Below, in pieces: positions 57,221 to 64,000 of a stretch of DNA of 64,000 nucleotides. Made by a program: the position numbers and the translations under genes. Each line of letters opens with the position of its first letter. Within the stretch, counting starts at the first letter, position 1. Source of the stretch: Caldilineales bacterium (GTDB taxonomy: Bacteria > Chloroflexota > Anaerolineae > J102); the NCBI GenBank assembly GCA_019695115.1, contig JAIBAP010000018.1, forward strand, positions 21,076 to 85,075. Reading direction: 5' to 3'. Under the pieces are notes generated by a model, which saw only the letters and a list, made by a program, of their open reading frames with translations, ran no database searches and was not told where the DNA came from.

Positions 57221-57434
57221 ACACTATCGAGGAGTTTTCTTGCATCAAATGAGAAACGGAAAACCCTGAGTCCTTATGTTCTTCTTTCTCTTTCCAGGGA
57301 AGATTCTCTTGTTGCAGAGATAATACCAGTTATCATATAAAAGACAAAAATTCGTATTATTCGTAAAATTCGTGTCATTCGTGTTAGATCAATGCCTGTC
57401 TATCCCGATCTTTTGCACTTCTGGAGACAAGCCT

Positions 57435-58973
57435 GTGGCGCAGAACTACTTCATCGGCATCGACAACGGTTCCAGCTTCACCAAATCCTCGATTATCGAC
57501 ACCGAAGGCCATGTGCTGGCCGACGCCAGGCGCGACACCCATCCGCACCAACCCCGCGCCGGCGTGGCTGAGTACGATGGGCCCACCCTGCTGCGGGCGA
57601 TGTATGAATCGGTGGCCGAGCTGCTGCAAAAGTCGGGAGTAAAGCCAGAGGCGGTGGCGGCCGTCTGTCTCGACGCCATGATCAGCGGCACGATGGGCGT
57701 CGACGACGCCGGCGACGCCACCACGCCCTACACCACCACCCTCGACCAACGCTTCACACCCCAGCTCAACCGCATCCTCGACCGTTTCCACGACCCCATC
57801 CGCGAGCTAACCGGCTCCGGCCAGCCCACCATCGCCCCCAAGATGCTGTGGATCCGCGAAGAATTCCCGGACGTGTACCGGCGCACGGCCAAGTTCGTCA
57901 CCATCAGCGGCTACCTGTTGGGAAAGATGGCCGGGCTGACAGCCCAGGACGCAGTCGTCGACACCACCTATCTTTGGGCCACCGGCCTCGCTGACGCGCA
58001 AAACTACGTCTGGTCCGATGATCTCTGCCGGATGATGGATCTGCCGGTGGACAAGCTGCCGCGCATCGTGCGCTCTTTCGACATCATCGGCGGCGTGTGC
58101 GCCGAAGCCGCCGCGGCCACCGGCCTGCGCCAGGGCACGCCGATCGTGGCCGGAGCCGCCGATCAGTCGGCCGGATACATCGGCGCTGGCATCACCAAAG
58201 CCAACCGCATGGCCTCCAACTCCGGCACCTATCCCGTCCTGGCCATCTGCACCGACCAGTTCCGGCCCGACATGCAGAATCGCATGTCCGAGATCATCCC
58301 CTCCGTCATCCCCGGCCTGTGGAACCCCACCTCCTACATCATCGGCGGCGGCCTCAGCCATCACTGGTTCCAGGAAACCTTCGCCCACGCCGACGAGATG
58401 GAAGGCCAGGCGCAGGGCAGGTCGGTCTACGAGGTTTTGGATGACAAAGCCGCCGCCTTGCCGCCCGGTTCGGAGAAACTGATCTTCCTCCCCCATTTGG
58501 GCGGACGCGCCTGCCCCATGAATACCGACCTCAAGGGCGCCTGGTTCGGCTTCACGTGGACGCACCGCCGCCAGCACTTTTATCGCGCCATCCTCGAAGC
58601 CATCGCCTATGACCAGTTCCTCCAGCTTCAGGCCTATCGCGCCAGCAACCCCGATCTGCAGGTCGCAGAGATCACAGCCTACGGCGGCGGAGCCAAGAGC
58701 GCGCTGTGGAACCAGATCCGGGCGGACGTGATGGGCCTGCCGCTGGCCTTGCTCGGTCGCGAAGACCTGGCCCCCATCGGCAACGCCATCCTGGCCGGCT
58801 ACGCCCTGGGCCTGTACGACGACATGGCCGCCGCCGCCGAACGCTTCGTCACCCCCACCGCCCGCGTCGAACCCGACCCCGCCCGCCACGAACACTACCG
58901 CCCCCTGGTCGATTTCTACGCCCGCCTCCTGGCCGCCTCCGAACCCCTCTTCGCCGACCTGGCCGTTCTCTAA
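57435..58973 (+). CDS. FGGY family carbohydrate kinase (xylulokinase-like)
   Basis: 512 residues from GTG at 57435, chosen because TGGAGAC lies about 9 nt upstream; an earlier in-frame GTG lies in repeat sequence. YFIGIDNGSSFTKSSIIDTEG (phosphate 1 motif), VAGAADQSAGYIGAG, and C-terminal ITAYGGGAKSALWNQIRADVMGLPL (adenosine motif) define the FGGY fold. Phosphorylates a sugar or sugar alcohol in the cytoplasm; substrate not determinable. In the carbohydrate locus it may feed the aldolase. Confidence 0.9.
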   Translation: MAQNYFIGIDNGSSFTKSSIIDTEGHVLADARRDTHPHQPRAGVAEYDGPTLLRAMYESVAELLQKSGVKPEAVAAVCLDAMISGTMGVDDAGDATTPYTTTLDQRFTPQLNRILDRFHDPIRELTGSGQPTIAPKMLWIREEFPDVYRRTAKFVTISGYLLGKMAGLTAQDAVVDTTYLWATGLADAQNYVWSDDLCRMMDLPVDKLPRIVRSFDIIGGVCAEAAAATGLRQGTPIVAGAADQSAGYIGAGITKANRMASNSGTYPVLAICTDQFRPDMQNRMSEIIPSVIPGLWNPTSYIIGGGLSHHWFQETFAHADEMEGQAQGRSVYEVLDDKAAALPPGSEKLIFLPHLGGRACPMNTDLKGAWFGFTWTHRRQHFYRAILEAIAYDQFLQLQAYRASNPDLQVAEITAYGGGAKSALWNQIRADVMGLPLALLGREDLAPIGNAILAGYALGLYDDMAAAAERFVTPTARVEPDPARHEHYRPLVDFYARLLAASEPLFADLAVL

Positions 58974-58984
58974 TTCGCGCCCAA

Positions 58985-59160
58985 CTTCAACACAAAGACA
59001 CAAAGGGCACAAAGAGAACACAAAGATTTGGTTAGCTGAAACCCGGAAAGGCAGAGGGCGCAGGGCGCAAGTGGCAAGTCGCAAGTCGCAAGTCGCAAGT
59101 TCTTCTTACAAGCCACCTGCCATCCTTCGCTGTGCTCAGGACAAGCTCTGCCACCTGCCA
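58985..59160. repeat. Word repeats ACACAAAGACACAAAG, GCAAGTCGCAAG, CCACCTGCC
   Basis: ACACAAAGACACAAAGGGCAC follows the stop, then GGCAAGTCGCAAGTCGC, then GCCACCTGCC with an ATCCTTCGCTGTGCTCAGGA element (complement of the one at 9701 and 9748), then CTTGTCTACTT before the start. Confidence 0.75.
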
Positions 59161-59179
59161 CTTGTCTACTTACTTCCTT

Positions 59180-60370
59180 ATGTCAACTCCCCTCGATGTC
59201 GTCGTCGCCGGGCACATCTGCCTGGATGTCATCCCTGACCTTCACGGCTCGGCCGGCCAGACCGCCGAGCAAATCTTCCGGCCCGGCCGGCTGGTGCAGG
59301 TCGGGCCGGTCGCCTTCTCCAGCGGCGGCCCGGTCTCGAACACCGGCCTGGCCCTGAACCGGCTGGGGGTGCGGGCGCAGCTCATGGGCAAAGTCGGCCC
59401 CGACGCCTTTGGCGACGCCATTCGGGGCAAGATCAGCGCCTTCGACCCGCACCTGGCCGATGGCATGGTGGTGGATCCAGCTGCCCACACCTCCTACACC
59501 GTCGTCATCAACCCGCCCGGCATCGACCGCATCTTCTTCCACTATCCCGGCGCCAACGACGACTTTTGCGCCGCCGACGTGCGCTATGATGTGGTGGCCC
59601 AGGCCCGGCATTTCCACTTCGGCTACCCGCCGATCATGCGCTCGATGTACCGCCACGATGGCGCCGAACTAACCGAGATCTTCCGCCGGGCCAAAGCCAC
59701 GGGCGTCACCACCTCGCTCGACATGTCCTTGCCCGACCCAGCGTCGGCCAGCGGCCGGGCCGATTGGCGCGCCATCCTGACCCGCACCCTGCCCTTTGTC
59801 GATATCTTCATGCCCAGCGGCGAAGAACTGCTGTTCATGCTCTACCGTGCGCGCTACGACGAATTGCACGAGACCGCCGGCGGCGACCCGCTGCTGTGGT
59901 TCACACCCGATCTGCTCTCTGGGCTTGGGCTGGAACTGCTGGACATGGGCGTGAGGGCGGCGATGATCAAACTGGGACACCGGGGCCTGTATCTGCGCAC
60001 GGGCGACGCCGCGGCCATGGCCGGTCTGGGCAAGACGAGGCCGGGCGATGTGGCGGCCTGGGCGCAGAAAGAACTGTGGGCGCCGGCCTTCCGGGCGAAC
60101 GAGGTGGGGGCCACGGGTTCAGGCGACTCAGCCATCGCCGGCTTCCTGGCCGCTTTCCTGCGCGGCCTGGCGGCCGAAGAGACGGCGATCATGGCCACGG
60201 CCGTGGGCGCCTGCAATGTCGAGGCCGCCGACGCCCTCAGCGGCATCCGCACCTGGGAGGAGACGCAAGCGCGGGTGACGGCAGGCTGGGCGAAGCACGA
60301 TCTGCCTATCGACGCCGCGGGTTGGGAGTTCGACGAGAGCAGGCGGTTATGGCGGCGCGCTGCCGGCTAA
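59180..60370 (+). CDS. PfkB family carbohydrate kinase
   Basis: 396 residues from ATG at 59180, longer than the usual 300-330. DVVVAGHICLDVIPDL, SSGGPVSNTGLALNRLGV and GKVGPDAFGD in the N-terminal half; the C-terminal catalytic signature is NEVGATGSGDSAIAGFLAAFLRG, with Asp as the usual base (GSGD in place of GAGD). A ribokinase-like sugar kinase; substrate unknown. Second kinase of the locus. No Shine-Dalgarno before the ATG. Confidence 0.9.
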   Translation: MSTPLDVVVAGHICLDVIPDLHGSAGQTAEQIFRPGRLVQVGPVAFSSGGPVSNTGLALNRLGVRAQLMGKVGPDAFGDAIRGKISAFDPHLADGMVVDPAAHTSYTVVINPPGIDRIFFHYPGANDDFCAADVRYDVVAQARHFHFGYPPIMRSMYRHDGAELTEIFRRAKATGVTTSLDMSLPDPASASGRADWRAILTRTLPFVDIFMPSGEELLFMLYRARYDELHETAGGDPLLWFTPDLLSGLGLELLDMGVRAAMIKLGHRGLYLRTGDAAAMAGLGKTRPGDVAAWAQKELWAPAFRANEVGATGSGDSAIAGFLAAFLRGLAAEETAIMATAVGACNVEAADALSGIRTWEETQARVTAGWAKHDLPIDAAGWEFDESRRLWRRAAG

Positions 60371-60389
60371 ATCGACTGCGGCTTGGGGC

Positions 60390-60418
60390 TAGACGGCGAC
60401 GAAAGGCTGTGGTATCGT
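60390..60418 (+). promoter_or_regulatory. Candidate promoter of ychF, probable leaderless mRNA
   Basis: TAGACG (60390-60395), 17-nt spacer, TATCGT (60413-60418), 6 nt to ATG at 60425. Same spacing as the GH3 promoter. Confidence 0.5.
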
Positions 60419-60424
60419 TGGCCC

Positions 60425-61516
60425 ATGCACATCGGAATCATCGGCCTGCCTAGCAGCGGCAAGACCACAGTTTTCAACGCCCTCACCCGCGGCCATGTCG
60501 AGACGGCCGCCTTCTCGACCGGGCGCATGGAAGTCCACACCGCCGTCGTCCAGGTGCCGGATGAACGCGTGGATCGCCTGGCGGCCATGTTCAAGCCTAA
60601 GAAGACCACCTATGCCCAGGTACAGTACAAAGACATCGCCGGCCTGGCCAAGGGCATCGGCGAATCGGGCGGGCTGTCCGGCCCCCTGCTGAACGAGATC
60701 GGCCAGAACGACGCCCTCCTCCACGTCGTCCGCGCCTTCGAGGACGCCAACGTCCTCCATCCCGAAGGCAGCATCGACCCGGCCCGAGACATGGCCCTGG
60801 TCGAGAACGAGCTGATCCTCAACGACATGGTGACGATCAGCAACCGCATGGAGCGCCTGCAACAGCGGCTGAGCAAGGGCGGCAACCCGAAAGAGGTCGA
60901 GGCGGCGAAGTTCGAGCAAGCCCTGCTGCACAAGCTGCTGGCACAGTTGGACGCCGAACGCCCGCTCCGCACCCTGGCCCTGACCGCGGAGGAAGAGAAA
61001 TTCCTGCGCGGGTTCAACCTGCTCTCGCAGAAGCCGATGCTGGTCGTGCTCAATATCGACGACGATGCCAGCGAGACCATCACCGCCCAATTCGACCAGC
61101 CGCAGGCGGCGAACTGGGTCATGCTGGCCCTGCGCGGCAAGCTGGAGCAAGAGTTGGCGCAGATGCCGCCGGATGATGCCGCCGTCTTCCTGGCCGATTT
61201 CGGCATCGACGAGCCGGGCCTGAGCCGCGTCATCCACCGCTCCTACGGGCTGCTGCACGTGCAATCGTTCTTCACCGTCGGCGAGGACGAGGTGCGGGCC
61301 TGGACCATACCGGTGGCAGCGAGCGCGGTCGAGGCAGCCGGGGCCATCCACACCGACCTGGCCAAAGGCTTCATCCGGGCCGAGGTGGTGGGCTACAAAG
61401 ACCTCATTGCCGCCGGATCGATGGCCGAAGCGCGCAAACAAGCCGCCTGGCGGCTGGAAGGCAGAGAATACATCGTCCAGGATGGCGATATCGTCCACAT
61501 CCGTTTCGCTCTGTGA
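60425..61516 (+). CDS. ychF: YchF/OLA1 family ribosome-binding ATPase
   Basis: 363 residues. P-loop GLPSSGKTT (7-15), FKPKKTTYAQVQYKDIAGLAKG, G4-type NIDDDA, and the C-terminal TGS domain (SFFTVGEDEVRAWTIP to REYIVQDGDIVHIRF). Binds ribosomes and prefers ATP over GTP. The ATG at 60425 is supported by the P-loop position and the -10 box; an upstream in-frame ATG has no support. Its stop overlaps the next start (TGATG). Confidence 0.96.
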   Translation: MHIGIIGLPSSGKTTVFNALTRGHVETAAFSTGRMEVHTAVVQVPDERVDRLAAMFKPKKTTYAQVQYKDIAGLAKGIGESGGLSGPLLNEIGQNDALLHVVRAFEDANVLHPEGSIDPARDMALVENELILNDMVTISNRMERLQQRLSKGGNPKEVEAAKFEQALLHKLLAQLDAERPLRTLALTAEEEKFLRGFNLLSQKPMLVVLNIDDDASETITAQFDQPQAANWVMLALRGKLEQELAQMPPDDAAVFLADFGIDEPGLSRVIHRSYGLLHVQSFFTVGEDEVRAWTIPVAASAVEAAGAIHTDLAKGFIRAEVVGYKDLIAAGSMAEARKQAAWRLEGREYIVQDGDIVHIRFAL

Positions 61517-62274
61517 TGCCTGTGCCCACGGCTGCGTCCATGTCCCCCCTCCTCTACCAGACCGACTCGTACCTGCACCGCTTCGACGCCGCCGTGACTG
61601 CGACCGACCCTGACCAGGCGCGCCTGCTCCTCGACCGCACGGCCTTCTATCCCGGCGGCGGCGGCCAACCTCACGACCTGGGCCGGATCGAGACCGGCGG
61701 CGCCAGCTGGGAGGTTGTCAGGGTGCAGAAGGAGGGCGATCTCGTCTGGCATTGGCTGGCGGGGGGGGATGGGCAAGGCGCGGGTCTGCCGGGTCTGGGC
61801 GAGGCCGTGACCGGCGTCCTCGATTGGGAGCGCCGCTACTTGCTCATGCGCACCCACACCGCCCTCCACATCCTCTGTGGCGTGGTCTGGCGCGACTACG
61901 GCGCCCAGGTGACGGGCGGCGCCATGGACCCCGGCCAGGGGCGGATGGATTTCGAGTTCGCCAGCCTGCACAAAGAGCTGGTGGGCGAGATCGAGGCCAA
62001 ATGCAACGCCGAGATCGCCGCCGCGCGCGCCGTCCATGTCCGCATCTTGCCCCGCGACGAAGCCTTCCAGATCCCCGACCTCATCCGCACCAAGATCAAC
62101 CTCCTCCCGCCCGGCATCGCCGAGGTCCGCACGGTCGAGATCGCTGGCCTCGACCTGCAAGCCGACGGCGGCACGCACGTGGCCAACTCCAGCGAAGTAG
62201 GCCGCATCCGCGTCACCGACTACAAGTCGAAGGGCGCCATCAACAAGCGCATCTATATCGAAATCGTTTATTAG
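61516..62274 (+). CDS. AlaX-like alanyl-tRNA editing protein
   Basis: 252 residues from ATG at 61516 (61540 also possible). TAFYPGGGGQPHDLG is the AlaX/AlaRS second additional domain entry; zinc-site His114 and His118 in RTHTALHILCG; QADGGTHVANSSEVG holds His221. The position of the zinc Cys in CGGTH is Asp217 here. It should hydrolyse Ser- or Gly-tRNA(Ala) in trans. Coupled to ychF. Confidence 0.9.
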   Translation: MPVPTAASMSPLLYQTDSYLHRFDAAVTATDPDQARLLLDRTAFYPGGGGQPHDLGRIETGGASWEVVRVQKEGDLVWHWLAGGDGQGAGLPGLGEAVTGVLDWERRYLLMRTHTALHILCGVVWRDYGAQVTGGAMDPGQGRMDFEFASLHKELVGEIEAKCNAEIAAARAVHVRILPRDEAFQIPDLIRTKINLLPPGIAEVRTVEIAGLDLQADGGTHVANSSEVGRIRVTDYKSKGAINKRIYIEIVY

Positions 62275-62495
62275 CGTGTTGCGTGTTGCGTGTTGCGTGT
62301 TCCGTGAAACGTGAGGCGTGAAGCGTGAGGCGTGAGGCGTGAAACGTGAGGCGTGAAACGTGAGCAAGCGCCGCCGATCCTCCCCCAATACGCACCACGC
62401 AACACGCACCACGCACGACGCACCACGCACCACGGACCACGCAACACGCAACACGCAACACGCAACACGCACCACGCACCACGGAACACCCCTCA
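62275..62495. repeat. Inverted word repeat GTGTTGCGTGTT / AACACGCAACACG
   Basis: GCGTGTTGCGTGTTGCG and GTGAGGCGTGAAGCG words (62275-62360) follow the stop; CACGCAACACGCACCACG words (62388-62490) precede the next gene. The arms are complementary. Confidence 0.85.
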
Positions 62496-62510
62496 AAACG
62501 GACCACCCCC

Positions 62511-63860
62511 ATGACCACATCCGCCATCCAGTTCTACCACGACCTGCTCGACGACGGCATGGCGCAGGATTCGCAGGCGCAGTTGGACGACCAGTTGCGC
62601 AAGCGCAACCTGTTCTTCGGCGACCGACCGCTCAGCAGCGTCCTGCGCCCGCGCTTCCTCAACTTCCAGCAGTTCCGCTTTCTGCAACTGCGCGTGGCCC
62701 TGATCCTGAGCGCCTTCGACAAAATCCACCGGGCGGGGCTGGCCAGCGCCGGCTTCCGCAAGCAATTCGGGCTGTTGGACTGGGAAGAAGAACTGGTGCA
62801 GATGGACCCCGGCTATCGCAGCCCCACCCCCCTCTCTCGGCTCGATGCCTTCTTCCATCCCGACACCTTCGAGATGAAGTTCACCGAGTACAACGCCGAG
62901 ACGCCCGCCGCGCCCGCCTACAACGACGTGCTTTCGAGCGTGTTCCACGGCCTGCCGGTGATGGGCGAGTTCATGAAACGCTATCAGGTGCGTCCGCTGC
63001 CGGCGCGGGTGGATGTGCTCCACGCCCTGGTCGATTCCTACCAGCAATGGCTGGGCCGCCGCGCCCGCCCGCGCATCGCCATCCTCGACTGGAAGGAAGT
63101 GCCCACCTACAGCGAATTCGGCCTGTTCTACAACTACTTCCAGGCGCAAGGGTTGGAGTGCAAGATCTCGGACCCGCGCGAGGTGGAGTATCGGAACGGG
63201 CGGCTGTATGACGGCGATTTCGAGATCGATCTGATCTACAAGCGGGTGCTGATCTCGGAACTGGTCGAGTGGGGCGGGCTGGACAATCCGGTGGTGCGGG
63301 CCGTGCGCGACCGGGCGGTGTGCATGGTCAATCCCTTCGCCTGCAAAATGCTTTATAAGAAGGCCAGCCTGGCCGTGCTAAGCGACGAGCGCAACAGCCA
63401 TCTCTTCGACACCGACGAGTACCACGCCATCCAGGACCATGTGCCGTGGACGCGGGTGATGGAAGAACGCCATACGCAGCATGATGGCGAGCGCATCGAC
63501 CTGATCCCCTTCGTCCACGCCAATCGCCAGCGGCTGGTGCTGAAACCCAACGACGAATACGGCGGCAAGGGCATCGTTTTGGGCTGGGAGGTGGACGATG
63601 CGACCTGGGCCGGGGCCGTGCAGACCGCCCTGGCCAGCCCGCACATCGTGCAAGAGCGAATTGCCATCCCCACCGAACCCTACCCCAGCCTGATCGACGG
63701 GCGCGTCCACTTCATCGACCGACTGTTCGACACCGCCCCCTTCTGTTTCTACGGCGAATTCATGTCGAGCTGCCTCACCCGACTGTCCACCGTCGCTCTG
63801 CTCAACGTGACCGCCGGCGGCGGCTCGTCGGCGCCGACGTTTGTGATCGACCGGCGGTAG
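62511..63860 (+). CDS. ATP-grasp-like protein (circularly permuted ATP-grasp / glutathionylspermidine-synthase-like)
   Basis: 449 residues. MKFTEYNAETPAAPAYNDVLSSVF resembles the E-N-A/P substrate loop of glutathionylspermidine-synthase-like proteins; RLVLKPNDEYGGKGIVLGWEVD and ASPHIVQERI resemble the ATP-binding lid and strand of ATP-grasp ligases. Probably forms an amide bond with ATP; substrates unknown. The family call is by motif resemblance only. No Shine-Dalgarno; the start follows a word repeat closely. Confidence 0.6.
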   Translation: MTTSAIQFYHDLLDDGMAQDSQAQLDDQLRKRNLFFGDRPLSSVLRPRFLNFQQFRFLQLRVALILSAFDKIHRAGLASAGFRKQFGLLDWEEELVQMDPGYRSPTPLSRLDAFFHPDTFEMKFTEYNAETPAAPAYNDVLSSVFHGLPVMGEFMKRYQVRPLPARVDVLHALVDSYQQWLGRRARPRIAILDWKEVPTYSEFGLFYNYFQAQGLECKISDPREVEYRNGRLYDGDFEIDLIYKRVLISELVEWGGLDNPVVRAVRDRAVCMVNPFACKMLYKKASLAVLSDERNSHLFDTDEYHAIQDHVPWTRVMEERHTQHDGERIDLIPFVHANRQRLVLKPNDEYGGKGIVLGWEVDDATWAGAVQTALASPHIVQERIAIPTEPYPSLIDGRVHFIDRLFDTAPFCFYGEFMSSCLTRLSTVALLNVTAGGGSSAPTFVIDRR

Positions 63861-63870
63861 GAGGGCGATG

Positions 63871-63903
63871 AGAGTTGCCAACTTTGCGAAAGTTGGCAAC
63901 TCT
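63871..63903. terminator. Bidirectional hairpin between convergent genes
   Basis: AGAGTTGCCAACTTT (63871-63885) and AAAGTTGGCAACTCT (63889-63903) form a perfect 15-bp stem with loop GCG. It overlaps the minus-strand stop codon and has T or A runs on the stem ends. Confidence 0.7.
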
Positions 63904-64000
63904 AGCTCGACACCAGCCGGGGCAGGTACAACCGCCGGGGCGCAGCCGTCGGCGTGAGGGTGGGGGTGGGAGTCGCCGACGGTGGGGGGGTGAAGGTCGA
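63902..64000 (-). CDS. C-terminus of an exported protein with Thr-Pro linker (5' part outside window)
   Basis: 32 codons before TAG at 63902-63904: a Pro/Thr-rich linker (TPPPSATPTPTLTPT) ending RRLYLPRLVSS. This repeats the linker plus Y-L-P hydrophobic ending seen in the S8 protease and, internally, in the nucleotidase, so it is probably another secreted protein. Function not determinable. Confidence 0.75.
   Translation of the reverse strand, partial: STFTPPPSATPTPTLTPTAAPRRLYLPRLVSS

Noticed and set aside
56732..57434. Possible tRNA or other structured RNA in the large gap
   Set aside because: The structure is fully explained by nested inverted repeats; no cloverleaf or T-loop consensus was found.

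Overview
The window is GC-rich and gene-dense. It looks like a chromosome segment of a Chloroflexota bacterium of the Anaerolineae/Caldilineae type. That assignment is inference from several features: exported proteins with long Thr-Pro-Thr linkers ending in a short Y-L/M-P hydrophobic motif, Ala-Pro-rich lipoprotein linkers, GH38/ABC sugar loci, and gaps filled with short low-complexity 'word' repeats. No tRNA, rRNA, CRISPR array or intact insertion sequence was recognised.

Layout. (1) 1-5615, minus strand: two exported proteins, a tandem-duplicated UshA-like 5'-nucleotidase (3' end outside the window) and a subtilisin-family protease. (2) 5664-20954, plus strand: a branched-chain amino acid cluster, ilvB-ilvN-ilvC-leuA-leuC-leuD-leuB-cimA. 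It is preceded by a near-consensus promoter and a complete-looking transcription attenuator (35-codon leader peptide rich in Leu/Ile/Val, antiterminator, terminator). Accessory cassettes sit in its gaps: a four-helix S23-type gene, a type II restriction-modification pair, BrnT/BrnA and a DUF4160 pair (both minus strand), and HicA/HicB. ilvD, ilvE and ilvA are not here; cimA implies isoleucine is made by the citramalate route using LeuCDB. (3) 21166-30633: two MFS transporters (one PucC-like), small membrane proteins, a glycosyltransferase/kinase pair, and an unusual acyl-ACP-reductase-like fusion. (4) 30815-37287: GH3 glycosidase, Ser/Thr kinase, FHA-winged-helix regulator and HemW. (5) 37332-40927: a second R-M candidate, a two-headed methyltransferase facing an HNH endonuclease. 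(6) 41140-60370: a carbohydrate locus with a hybrid DeoR/periplasmic-binding regulator, two GH38 alpha-mannosidases, a mutarotase-like protein, class II aldolase, an ABC importer, a URO-D-like protein, a signal-less binding protein, and FGGY and PfkB kinases. (7) 60425-64000: ychF, an AlaX-like editing protein, an ATP-grasp-like protein and the 3' end of an exported protein.

The most distinctive structural feature is the intergenic word repeats. They have a consistent orientation: a C/A-rich version directly before start codons and its G-rich complement directly after stop codons, so gaps between co-directional genes can fold back on themselves. The same or similar repeats have entered coding sequences in frame (S8 protease, second GH38, an MFS C-terminus), and in many genes the repeat runs to the start codon and leaves no Shine-Dalgarno. 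Several other genes have a -10 box only 6-7 nt before the ATG, suggesting leaderless mRNAs. All identifications are from reading sequence; none was confirmed by database search.
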